Source: SG8-32-3 sp964514055 | Lineage (GTDB): Archaea; Thermoproteota; Bathyarchaeia; Bathyarchaeales; Bathycorpusculaceae | Direction of reading: 5' to 3' | Length of the DNA: 49,121 bases | Assembly: GCA_964514055.1 (NCBI GenBank) | Contig: CAZEPB010000014.1 | Coordinates: 1-49,121 of the forward strand | Shown here: positions 8,755 to 15,607 of the stretch, in pieces | How the letters are laid out: the number at the start of each line of letters is the position of its first letter | How positions within the stretch are numbered: the stretch's first letter is position 1 | Translations under genes and position numbers: made by a program | The notes under the pieces: generated by a model | Databases searched by the model: none | What the model was told of the DNA's origin: nothing | The model's input: the letters and a program-made list of their open reading frames with translations, nothing else

Positions 8755-9194
8755 ACACGTACTTTGAGTGTAATTTTCACTTTTTGCTTTGGATTTTTAA
8801 GTTTTTCCACGAAGTCTCGGGGCAAATCTCGCGCGGCTTTGTCAGCGTGAATAGCCAGCGTTCGGTTGCACACGTAATCGCTTTTTCTAATTACCATGTC
8901 TGTTGGGTGGGTTAGAATTAGCTGAGGAGAGCCATACGCATTCACCTGCTCAATGAGACCGCCAATTTCAATCAACACGGTCAGTTTCGCTTGGGGTTTT
9001 CGCAGGTTTTCCTTGAATTCAGCGCTTAGGTCAGCTAAAGCCTTGTCCGCGGTTACTGTGACTATGCAGTCTCCTTTTTTTGATAAATGCTTCTCCTTTG
9101 TGAATTCTAACGTAGTCTTATGTGTCGCCTGAATATTCCTGTGGCTATACCCAAAAATGATTTCTTTCATCTCAGAGGTGCCCACTTTTTCCAT
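8751..9194 (-). CDS. DUF371 family protein
   Basis: About 147 aa, an archaeal family of unknown function. Recognised by GYSHRNIQATHKTTLEFTKE, then LSKKGDCIVTVTADKALADL and the distal HPTDMVIRKSDYVCNRTLAIHADKAARDLPR. Two adjacent ADKA-x-DL segments suggest an internal duplication. The start is uncertain: TTG 9203, ATG 9194, GTG 9185 and ATG 9170 are all in frame; GGAGG lies at 9195-9199, which is too close to the ATG at 9194 but fits the GTG at 9185. The conserved region begins just after ATG 9170. Confidence 0.85.
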   Translation of the reverse strand: MEKVGTSEMKEIIFGYSHRNIQATHKTTLEFTKEKHLSKKGDCIVTVTADKALADLSAEFKENLRKPQAKLTVLIEIGGLIEQVNAYGSPQLILTHPTDMVIRKSDYVCNRTLAIHADKAARDLPRDFVEKLKNPKQKVKITLKVRV

Positions 9195-9433
9195 AACCTC
9201 CAAATCGAAACCTCGTACAACAGTTGCGAAATGGTCTACACCGCAGTTTTTTGTTATTGTAATTAGGGGAACCTTGTTTCAAGGTTAAAAGGACTTCGTT
9301 TAAAGCTATTGGTTAGCAGAACTTTATGAAAACTTTTTACCGCTCCTGTTTTCTCCTAAAAAATTCTTATTAAGAAAAGAAAGACTTGAATAGGACTTGA
9401 ACGTCTTAACCATGAAAGAACGAGGTTCAAAGA

Positions 9434-11263
9434 ATGTGCGGAATTTTTGGCTGCATACTTAAGGAAGGGAACGCTGCGCCTTTAATACATGCTTCACTGA
9501 AAAGGCTTGAATACCGCGGTTATGATTCCGTAGGTGTAGCAACAATCCAAGATGGAAAAATCTACGTAAAAAAAGATCAGGGAAAAATTGACGACGTTCA
9601 TAAAATTTTAAATTTGGATGATTTGCCGGGTAACATAGGCATAGGACATACCCGATGGGCGACACATGGCGCACCGTTAAAAGTCAACGCGCATCCGCAT
9701 GCGGATTGCACGGGGAACCTTGTGGTAGTTCACAACGGAATCATAGAAAATTTTTCTGAGCTAAAACTTGAACTGGAAAACAGCGGACACATTTTTGTTT
9801 CAAGGACTGACACTGAGGTAATTGCTCACCTCATCGAGGAGAACCTCAAAAAAAATCCCCAACTGAGCCTGACCGACGCTGTCCAAGAGGCTGTCAAAAG
9901 GCTTGACGGATCTTACGCCATTGCCGTTTTATCGACTATGGAGCCAGACAAGGTGATATGTGCCAGAAACGAAAGCCCCTTGGTGTTGGGGGTCAGTGAA
10001 AACGGGGTTTTCTTCGCATCTGACATTCCAGCGTTTCTGCCAGTAACCAACAAGGCAGTTTTTGTGGAAGACGGTGAACTCATAAGCCTTTCAGCTACAG
10101 GCTACGAAATCAAAAGGCTCAAGGATTCTAGCGTTGTCAGGCGAGAACCGAAGGTTGTTTATTGGACGCCTGAAATGGCGGTTAAACAGGGTTACCCGCA
10201 TTTCATGCTGAAAGAGATTCATGAGCAGCCTGCGACTCTTCGCAACACGTTGAGAATGCAAGAGCATTATCTTGATTTGATGGCCACTTTTCTTGACCGC
10301 GCTCAGGAAGTGTTCTTGGTGGCTTGCGGGACTTCTTATCACGCTTGCTTGGCTGCGTCTTACATGTTCTCAAAGCTTGCGTTCTTGCCAACATATCCCG
10401 TTTACGCCTCTGAGTTCTTGGAGCAGCATGGGAAATCGGTCAACATAGACAGCACGATTCTTGCGGTAAGTCAGTCTGGAGAAACGGCTGATACGTTAGC
10501 TGCTGTTACGTGTGCGCAGCAGCGCGCCGCAACCATACTTGGTCTCACCAATGCAATCGGCTCAACTTTGACGCGGGTTTCTCGGGTTTACATAGGTCAG
10601 CAGTCAGGTCCCGAAATCGGGGTGGCAGCCACCAAAACTTTTACTTCGCAGCTTTCTGTTTTGGCGCAGTTGGCGTTGAGGTTGTCAAAGAAGCGGGGTA
10701 AAATTTCGCAGGATGAGATGGATTATATTGCGGAGAGACTGGAAAAGCTGCCCGAGATTGTTGAGGCCATAATTCAGACGCAGGAAGAAAAAGTTAAGCA
10801 GGTTGCCAAGAAATACAAGGATGCCAGGATGTTCTTCTTTTTGGGGCGAGGGATAAGCACCGCCACAGCCTACGAAGGACGGCTTAAACTGATGGAGATA
10901 GCTTATATTCCGTCAATCGCTTTTCCAGCAGGAGAAAGCAAACATGGCCCGATTAGCCTAGTTGAATCTGGTTTTCCAGTGGTGTTTATTTGCGCCAAGG
11001 ATGGAACTCATAAAACTTTGATAGGTAACATAATGGAGATGAAAGCCCGAGGTGCCTCGATAATCGCGATTGTAGAGGAAGGTGACGAGGAGGTTAAGGC
11101 TTTAGCGGATGATTACGTTGAAGTGCCGAAAGGGATACCTGAGGTTTTGTCGCCGATACCTTTTGCGATTCCGTTGCAGCTTTTGGCGTATTACATTACG
11201 CTTGAGAGGGGACAGGACCCTGACATGCCGAGGAACCTAGCGAAGTCGGTCACTGTGAAGTGA
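9434..11263 (+). CDS. glmS: Glutamine--fructose-6-phosphate aminotransferase
   Basis: 609 aa. GlmS makes glucosamine-6-phosphate from fructose-6-phosphate and glutamine, the first step to UDP-N-acetylhexosamines for surface glycans. The N-terminal glutaminase domain begins MCGIFGC, with Cys2 the nucleophile; HTRWATHG and HNGIIENF follow. Two SIS isomerase domains follow (SQSGETADTLAA, FFLGRGISTATAYEG, ESKHGPISL), and the C-terminus DPDMPRNLAKSVTVK is the family signature. GAGGTT lies 8 nt before the ATG. The promoter region shows two copies of GACTTGAA at about 9386-9403, a possible regulatory repeat. Confidence 0.97.
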   Translation: MCGIFGCILKEGNAAPLIHASLKRLEYRGYDSVGVATIQDGKIYVKKDQGKIDDVHKILNLDDLPGNIGIGHTRWATHGAPLKVNAHPHADCTGNLVVVHNGIIENFSELKLELENSGHIFVSRTDTEVIAHLIEENLKKNPQLSLTDAVQEAVKRLDGSYAIAVLSTMEPDKVICARNESPLVLGVSENGVFFASDIPAFLPVTNKAVFVEDGELISLSATGYEIKRLKDSSVVRREPKVVYWTPEMAVKQGYPHFMLKEIHEQPATLRNTLRMQEHYLDLMATFLDRAQEVFLVACGTSYHACLAASYMFSKLAFLPTYPVYASEFLEQHGKSVNIDSTILAVSQSGETADTLAAVTCAQQRAATILGLTNAIGSTLTRVSRVYIGQQSGPEIGVAATKTFTSQLSVLAQLALRLSKKRGKISQDEMDYIAERLEKLPEIVEAIIQTQEEKVKQVAKKYKDARMFFFLGRGISTATAYEGRLKLMEIAYIPSIAFPAGESKHGPISLVESGFPVVFICAKDGTHKTLIGNIMEMKARGASIIAIVEEGDEEVKALADDYVEVPKGIPEVLSPIPFAIPLQLLAYYITLERGQDPDMPRNLAKSVTVK

Positions 11264-11307
11264 CTTCTTTTTCAACTTTCCTTATTCAAGGTACACATAG
11301 TTAAAAA

Positions 11308-12052
11308 GTGACCAGCCTACAATATTCTACTCGGTGCTTTGATTTGGAAAAGAAAGACTGGGAAAAACTCATTGACGGCTTAATTAAACAGGGCGTTTTG
11401 CGCTCGCCCAAGGTGATTAAGGCGATGCGCGCTGTGCCTCGCGCCAAGTTTCTGCCTCAAGACGTGCAATCGTACTGTGCTGTGGACACGCCGCTTCCGA
11501 TTGGTTTTGGCCAAACAATTTCGGCGCCACATAGTCTCAGCTTAGCGCTGGACTAGGCGACACATGGTTTCAATAATGAATGAAGCCCTCCAATTGGAGG
11601 TTGGCCAAAAAGTTTTGGAAGTTGGGGCTGGTTCAGGCTGGCACTCCGTCACGATAGCGGAGGTGATTGCGCCTAGTGATGCGCCTAGGAGCGAGTGGGG
11701 CTGTGTTTTCACGGTGGAAATTGTTAAGGCTTTGGCTGAGAACGCGAGAAAAAACATTATGGATGCTGGTTACGGTGACCGCGTGAAAATTGTCAGCGGT
11801 GACGGTTCTAAGGGTTACGCTGAGAAGGCTCCGTATGACCGTGTTGTGGTTACGGCTGCAGCCCCGAAGGTGCCTGAGCCTCTTATAGAACAGTTAAAGT
11901 CGAGCGGCATTATGTTAATTCCAGTCGGCAGCGTTTCCCTGTTCCAGAACCTTATAAAAATCACAAAAGGGTCAGACGGGAAAATCAAGAAGGAAAACCT
12001 GGGTGGAGTGGCTTTTGTTCCTTTAACTGGGGAGTACGGACACAAGTTTTAG
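11308..12052 (+). pseudogene. pcm: Protein-L-isoaspartate O-methyltransferase, interrupted by a 31-nt insertion
   Basis: Pcm methylates isoaspartyl residues to repair aged proteins. The 5' part (GTG 11308 to TAG 11554) encodes 82 aa ending in the family motif FGQTISAPH; the 3' part (from ATG 11564) continues MVSIMNEALQLEVGQKVLEVGAGSGWHSV with the SAM site and runs to the normal end. The family reads SAPHMV, so 31 nt (11533-11563) separate two perfectly matching halves and shift the frame by one; both frames contain a stop in the insert. No residue is missing on either side. The insert forms a hairpin with flanking sequence. It could be a disabled gene, a split gene re-initiating at ATG 11564, or a case of RNA processing or ribosome bypass (see findings). 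Confidence 0.85.
11525..11559 (+). other. Hairpin spanning the pcm insertion
   Basis: The stem is CGCC (11525-11528) with GGCG (11556-11559), a 3-nt bulge ACA, TAGTC (11532-11536) with GACTA (11551-11555), a bulged T, and CAGC (11538-11541) with GCTG (11547-11550), closing a 5-nt loop TTAGC. That gives 13 base pairs. Both bulges are on the 5' strand, so it is not a canonical archaeal bulge-helix-bulge. Confidence 0.7.
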
Positions 12053-12191
12053 TTTCTTATTTCAAATCTGATCCTTCTAGAAATGATTAACATGAAAAAG
12101 TCGGTAGTTTCAAGTCCCATCTCACCCATGTGAAAATTTAGGGCTTAAAGTTATAAAGAAAAGACTGAAAAGCTGTTTACAGGAATGAATA

Positions 12192-12653
12192 ATGAAGTCC
12201 AGTGATAGTTTGATTGGATTTTGTGGTCTTTACTGTGGAGACTGTCATGGTTTTAACGGTAAAATTCCAGACCTTGCAAGAGATTTAAGAAAGGAACTCA
12301 GGACAGCAAGATACGACAAATTCGCCGAGTTTATCTCCGAGTTTTCATTTGGCAAGGATTTTAAGAACTATGACGAGTGTTACAAAGTCCTCGGTGCGAT
12401 GGTGAAATTCCGTTGCAGAAAAGGCTGTAAGAATGGCGGAGGTTCTCCTTTCTGCAAAATTAGAAAGTGTTCTCAAAAGAAAGGTCTAGAGGGATGTTGG
12501 TTGTGTGAAGAATTCGAGTGCTGCGAAAAACTGGATTTCCTAACTCCAGTTCATGGAGATGCCCACAAGAAGAACCTTCGAAATATTAAAAGAAACGGTA
12601 AAGATGCTTTTGTTAATGGCAAAAGATTCTGGTACACTTCAACCAAACCTTGA
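12192..12653 (+). CDS. DUF3795 Cys-rich protein
   Basis: 153 aa with thirteen or more Cys. The N-terminal GFCGLYCGDCHGF is the DUF3795 signature; further pairs follow (RCRKGCKNGG, FCKIRKC, GCWLCEEFECCEK). The family is common in archaea and anaerobic bacteria, and its Cys clusters are thought to bind zinc or iron-sulphur centres; the biochemical role is unknown. The start is ATG at 12192, with GTTATAAAG (about 12150) as a likely TATA box. It converges with fen. A second protein with a similar N-terminal Cys motif lies at 30214-31251. Confidence 0.85.
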   Translation: MKSSDSLIGFCGLYCGDCHGFNGKIPDLARDLRKELRTARYDKFAEFISEFSFGKDFKNYDECYKVLGAMVKFRCRKGCKNGGGSPFCKIRKCSQKKGLEGCWLCEEFECCEKLDFLTPVHGDAHKKNLRNIKRNGKDAFVNGKRFWYTSTKP

Positions 12654-12705
12654 ATAGGGAGAGAAAATGAGGGAGTTGTGGGTTATAGCTCCAATGGGGT
12701 AGTTT

Positions 12706-13740
12706 TTATCCGAACCATTTTTCTAGAGTGGTTTTAGCCTTAAGCTCCTTGGTGCCTTCCTGCATTTTTTCTAACGTTTTTCTCACTCGGGCTTCTGAGA
12801 AGTCTTTTTCCCTGACCAGAAAATCCACGACGCCGTCTATGTTCGGGTCTTTCCACTCCAGCTTGTAATCGTCGCGCACTTTTGGGTGCAGGAATATTTC
12901 GCGTATTTCTTCTGGCGGATGTGGAAACTCGGGGTTTTTTATGTGCGGCACAGCCTTTTCTAAGGTTCCGTGCTCTTTTATGAGTTTTAAGGCGGTTTTG
13001 GGTCCTAAGCCTTTGATGCCGTCGGGGTTGAAGTCGGTGCCGATGAGTATGCCGATGTCGATGAGTTGCGGGTAGGTGATTTCGCATTCTTTGAGAATTT
13101 TGTCCAGCACGAACAATTCGGGAACCACGTCGATGTAGACGTTTTTGCTGGGGAGCTTTCTTCTGCCTGAGACGGTGACGTTTCTAAGCAGCGTGGGCGC
13201 GCCGAACAGGAGGCTGTCGTAGTCTTGGCTGGCGCAGTAATCCGCGTCTCCGCGTCGTGTCATGTGTGCGGCTTGGGCTTCGCCTTCGCTGGGCGCGTCA
13301 ACCCACGGCAGCCCCATCAGGTCCAAGAGGCGTTTGCTGTCGTCTTCCATGTAATCTTTCAGGCGGGAAGTGGCTTGCGCGTACACGCGTGCCTTTGCCA
13401 TGTCGCCTTTGGCTACTGCCTTCTTGTAGGCGGCGGTTGCTTCTTGTTTCACTTTGGCGCGGCGTTTAATCTCAACTGCTTTAAATTTGGGTGGTGCACC
13501 GTCGAAAACGTAAATCGGCTTGATGCCCATCTCCACAAGGTTGCTCGTCCTGTAAAGCAACCCGCTCAGGTGGCTGGTGACTTTTCCAGTGCTGTCCTTT
13601 AGGGGAGTGCCGTCTGGCTGGCGAATTATGGCGAGAAACTGGTAAAGCGTGTTGTAAGCGTCTATGGCGACGACTTTTCCGCTTAAGTCTTCTAGCTTGA
13701 CCACCGTTTTTGGGACAATGCCGCGGAGGTTCACTCCCAA
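12706..13740 (-). CDS. fen: Flap endonuclease 1
   Basis: 344 aa. FEN1 removes 5' flaps and RNA primers during Okazaki fragment maturation and repair. XPG-N region: VVAIDAYNTLYQFL and YVFDGAPP; XPG-I region: EGEAQAAHMTRRGDADYCASQDYDSLLFG; helix-hairpin-helix: GTDFNPDGIKGLGPKTALKLI. The extreme C-terminus KTTLEKWFG is a PCNA-interacting peptide. TTG at 13740 is preferred over GTG at 13749, because the protein then begins M-G-V-N-L as in the family, where Gly2 sits at the active site; GGTG lies 8 nt upstream. Confidence 0.95.
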   Translation of the reverse strand: MGVNLRGIVPKTVVKLEDLSGKVVAIDAYNTLYQFLAIIRQPDGTPLKDSTGKVTSHLSGLLYRTSNLVEMGIKPIYVFDGAPPKFKAVEIKRRAKVKQEATAAYKKAVAKGDMAKARVYAQATSRLKDYMEDDSKRLLDLMGLPWVDAPSEGEAQAAHMTRRGDADYCASQDYDSLLFGAPTLLRNVTVSGRRKLPSKNVYIDVVPELFVLDKILKECEITYPQLIDIGILIGTDFNPDGIKGLGPKTALKLIKEHGTLEKAVPHIKNPEFPHPPEEIREIFLHPKVRDDYKLEWKDPNIDGVVDFLVREKDFSEARVRKTLEKMQEGTKELKAKTTLEKWFG

Positions 13741-13842
13741 AACGAACACCGTACACTATACGGGAAAAAACTACCATAATAAACTTGCGAAAAAGCAGCG
13801 TTTCAGTTTTCTGTTGGCGGCTTAGTTTTGTGTTTTGCGCCT

Positions 13843-14022
13843 CTATACTTGGTCGGGGCATTGGCACATCCAACCGATAGAACTGTTCAAAACTTCGTAA
13901 ACACCATTTCCCGATTGGAATTTTACATTGTAAGTGTTAGCGTCTATTCGCTTGATTTGACCTTCAAGCTTTGCTATTCGTTGACCGCGTTCTTGTCGGG
14001 TTGTTGTTAGTTGTTTGCTCAT
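13843..14022 (-). pseudogene. Truncated SWIM-zinc-finger transposase remnant
   Basis: A 59-aa open frame from ATG 14022. Residues about 25-57 (QIKRIDANTYNVKFQSGNG, then YEVLNSSIGWMCQCPDQ) match the start of the SWIM-type zinc finger found at the N-terminus of a family of archaeal IS transposases, where CxCPD should be followed by a later CxH and a DDE catalytic domain. Here the frame stops right after CPDQV and nothing resembling the rest follows towards fen. I read it as an insertion-sequence remnant. The family match is from memory of the pattern, so moderate. Confidence 0.6.
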
Positions 14023-14100
14023 ACCACTTTACCACGAGTAGTATTATAACACACCTCTCCTATATAAATATTTACCACTAAGGTTACATACCACTTTACC
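14021..14100. repeat. Repeated 13-bp sequence in the promoter region of the RHH operon
   Basis: ATACCACTTTACC occurs at 14021-14033 and again at 14088-14100, with a partial copy TTTACCACTA at 14071-14080. Between them lies TATATAAATA (14061-14070), a good TATA box for the rightward operon. The copies could be regulator-binding iterons, or ends of the element that left the transposase remnant. Confidence 0.55.
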
Positions 14101-14110
14101 CTTAAGGGTA
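14097..14110. promoter_or_regulatory. Perfect 14-bp palindrome, likely operator
   Basis: TACCCTTAAGGGTA is a perfect dyad lying 27 bp downstream of the TATA box at 14061-14070 and 13 bp before the start of the RHH gene at 14124. That is about the expected transcription start, where a bound RHH dimer would block initiation. Autoregulation is an inference. Confidence 0.6.
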
Positions 14111-14123
14111 TTTGGGATTTCAA

Positions 14124-14288
14124 ATGTCAGAAACACAAAAAGAAGAAAAAAGAACCGCAACCTCGATAAAAATCAAACCAACAGTTTGGAAAGACGCAAA
14201 AATACAAGCAATCCAAGAGGGAAAAACCGTTTCGGAACTTGTGGAGGAGGCAATAGAAAAATGGGTGAAAGAACACCAGAAAAAGTAA
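14124..14288 (+). CDS. Ribbon-helix-helix DNA-binding protein, 54 aa
   Basis: A 54-residue frame from ATG 14124 (MSETQKEEKRTATSIKIKP). The segment TSIKIKPTVWKDAKIQAIQEG, then KTVSELVEEAIEKWVKEH, has the strand-helix-helix pattern of RHH repressors common on archaeal plasmids and viruses. It is preceded by a TATA box, a direct repeat and a perfect palindrome, so it probably represses its own operon. The next gene starts inside it (28-bp overlap). Likely part of an integrated element remnant. Confidence 0.8.
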   Translation: MSETQKEEKRTATSIKIKPTVWKDAKIQAIQEGKTVSELVEEAIEKWVKEHQKK

Positions 14289-14644
14289 TCGAAAAAGTAG
14301 TTTATAGAGAAATCTGGTGGGAAGATTGGCTTGCACAGGAGAGAGATAGGTTTTCACAGTGGTTAGGAGCGCTCAAAGTCTTGGAAACAAGACCTCAAAC
14401 GAAAGAGTGGGATGTACAGTTTATTCTATGGCAAAAAACTTTTCTGGAAACAATAGTGAACACATTATGGTTAGATGTTAGAAAATTAAAGGCGGATAAT
14501 GAAAAGCTAAAAAACAGTCTCGAAGAAAGAGACAAGCAAATTACTGATATTCTAACTAAAACACAAGAATGGATTAAACATTACCAACCGCTTCTTGATG
14601 AAATTGACAAACAAGAAAAGCAATTTAAAAAAGTGAAGAAGTAA
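14261..14644 (+). CDS. Coiled-coil protein of a small mobile operon
   Basis: 127 aa from ATG 14261 (MGERTPEKVIEKVV). It is highly charged; residues about 75-127 are a long predicted coiled coil (WLDVRKLKADNEKLKNSLEE, then DKQITDIL and EIDKQEKQFKKVKK). Trp-rich stretch REIWWEDWLAQERDRFSQWLG in the N-terminal third. Not recognised; the RHH-plus-coiled-coil pairing recalls small plasmid or virus genes. The start overlaps the RHH gene and its stop shares one base with the next ATG (TAATG), so the three are translationally coupled. A longer in-frame ATG at 14186 would lie wholly inside the RHH gene and is less likely. Confidence 0.7.
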   Translation: MGERTPEKVIEKVVYREIWWEDWLAQERDRFSQWLGALKVLETRPQTKEWDVQFILWQKTFLETIVNTLWLDVRKLKADNEKLKNSLEERDKQITDILTKTQEWIKHYQPLLDEIDKQEKQFKKVKK

Positions 14645-14883
14645 TGAATGAATCAATAGATGACCAGCTTAAGCGACTTAATGCTGAATTTGATAAGTTG
14701 CTAGATAGTAATTCTAAAGAATCCGAGGATAACCTGCAAGAATTAATCTTGTTCGGATTGACTGAAAGCGAGGCGAAAGCATGGCTTGAGAGAGAGCCAA
14801 ATTACAGCAGACGAAAGGTAACACCTTTCAGAACAGACGAAGACGAAACAGAACCGGTTGACTCTATATATAAGGGGGTATAG
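14644..14883 (+). CDS. Small acidic protein, third gene of the RHH operon
   Basis: 79 aa from ATG 14644. Acidic, helical N-terminal half (IDDQLKRLNAEFDKLLDSNS), then LILFGLTESEAKAWLEREPN and a charged tail. Not recognised. The start overlaps the stop of the coiled-coil gene. Its last codons run into the TATA/G-tract composite element at 14858-14886, which could mean the element was inserted into or captured by the 3' end of the gene. Confidence 0.6.
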   Translation: MNESIDDQLKRLNAEFDKLLDSNSKESEDNLQELILFGLTESEAKAWLEREPNYSRRKVTPFRTDEDETEPVDSIYKGV

Positions 14884-14886
14884 ACA
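14858..14886 (+). repeat. Dispersed TATA/G-tract composite element, copy C
   Basis: TTGACTC, CTATATATAAGGGGG and TATAGAC in series, so CTATA and TATAG form an inverted repeat around the G-tract. Near-identical to copies B (25898-25944, minus strand) and D (23243-23271). It overlaps the 3' end of the acidic small gene and lies about 110 bp before the Zn-ribbon/aEF1B pair, for which it could supply a promoter. Confidence 0.55.
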
Positions 14887-14996
14887 AAAAATAGCACAAC
14901 AGTACACGCTATGCACAGACCAAAATAACCCCTAAAACGGAGCACATAAGATATAAGGAAGACTTGCGTTAGAGAACCGTCACGGAGAATAACGTC

Positions 14997-15182
14997 ATGT
15001 CAGAAGGAACAACATTATCCTTAGTCACCTGCACAAGCTGCGGCAAACCCATCCAGCCGGGAACAGAAGCCACGAAGTTCTTCTGCCCCAACTGCGGAGA
15101 AATACAGATAAAGCGCTGCGGCAAGTGCCGAAAGTTCGGTCGCACCTACAAGTGTCCAAAATGCGGTTTCGTAGGACCCTGA
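14997..15182 (+). CDS. Zinc-ribbon protein of the translation-associated COG2888 type
   Basis: 61 aa with four CxxC knuckles (CTSCGK, CPNCGE, CGKCRKF, CPKCGF) making two zinc ribbons. Small archaeal proteins of this layout (COG2888) are annotated as predicted Zn-ribbon RNA-binding proteins with a role in translation. It sits 13 bp before the aEF1B start, a conserved archaeal pairing that supports the assignment. The start is ATG at 14997. Confidence 0.88.
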   Translation: MSEGTTLSLVTCTSCGKPIQPGTEATKFFCPNCGEIQIKRCGKCRKFGRTYKCPKCGFVGP

Positions 15183-15195
15183 GAGAGGGTTGATT

Positions 15196-15471
15196 ATGGG
15201 TAGCATAAAAGTTGTTTACAAGATTTTTCCAGAAGACATAGTTGAAAGCTTTGGCGACTTGAAAAAGAAGGTGGAAAGCTGCCTTCCCGAATCTTCTTCT
15301 GTTGAAGGCTACGACGAAGAACCCATAGCATTCGGGTTAAAAGCCCTCCTAGTCCAAGTGAGGTTTCCAGAGGACGAAACAGGCGTTGTCGACAAATTCG
15401 AAACCGAGCTTGAAAAAATAAAAGGCGTAAGCCAAGTCCAAACAGTCATAGTGCGAAGAACCAGCAGATAA
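15196..15471 (+). CDS. Elongation factor 1-beta (aEF1B), GDP/GTP exchange factor
   Basis: 91 aa. It recycles aEF1A-GDP to GTP during elongation. The single alpha-beta domain is seen in IKVVYKIFPEDIVESF, EEPIAFGLKALLVQVRFPED, and the C-terminal GVSQVQTVIVRRTSR, all typical of archaeal EF1B. ATG at 15196 is preferred over TTG at 15190, as GAGAGGG lies just upstream. It forms an operon with the Zn-ribbon gene. Confidence 0.93.
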   Translation: MGSIKVVYKIFPEDIVESFGDLKKKVESCLPESSSVEGYDEEPIAFGLKALLVQVRFPEDETGVVDKFETELEKIKGVSQVQTVIVRRTSR

Positions 15472-15520
15472 CCAAGCCACAGCCTCACAAAGCACACCAC
15501 TCCAAAAACTCATCCATACA

Positions 15521-15536
15521 CGTCTTTTTGAAGACG
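15521..15536. promoter_or_regulatory. Inverted repeat just upstream of the cdc48 TATA box
   Basis: CGTCTT-TTTG-AAGACG is a perfect 6-bp dyad with a 4-base spacer, ending about 7 bp before TTTATATAGG (15543-15552), the TATA box of cdc48. It may be the terminator of the aEF1B operon or, since it abuts the BRE/TATA position, an operator. No T-run follows, which favours the operator reading slightly. Confidence 0.5.
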
Positions 15537-15607
15537 CTTTAAAGTTTATATAGGAATAAACCTCTGTTTCAACACGCTTCAAAATCACATTACAAGGAGG
15601 ATTCTAC

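Noticed and set aside
11525..11559. Canonical bulge-helix-bulge archaeal intron in pcm
   Set aside because: The two bulges fall on the same strand and the 4-bp central helix with opposed 3-nt bulges cannot be drawn at the needed junctions. Splicing is kept only as a weak alternative.
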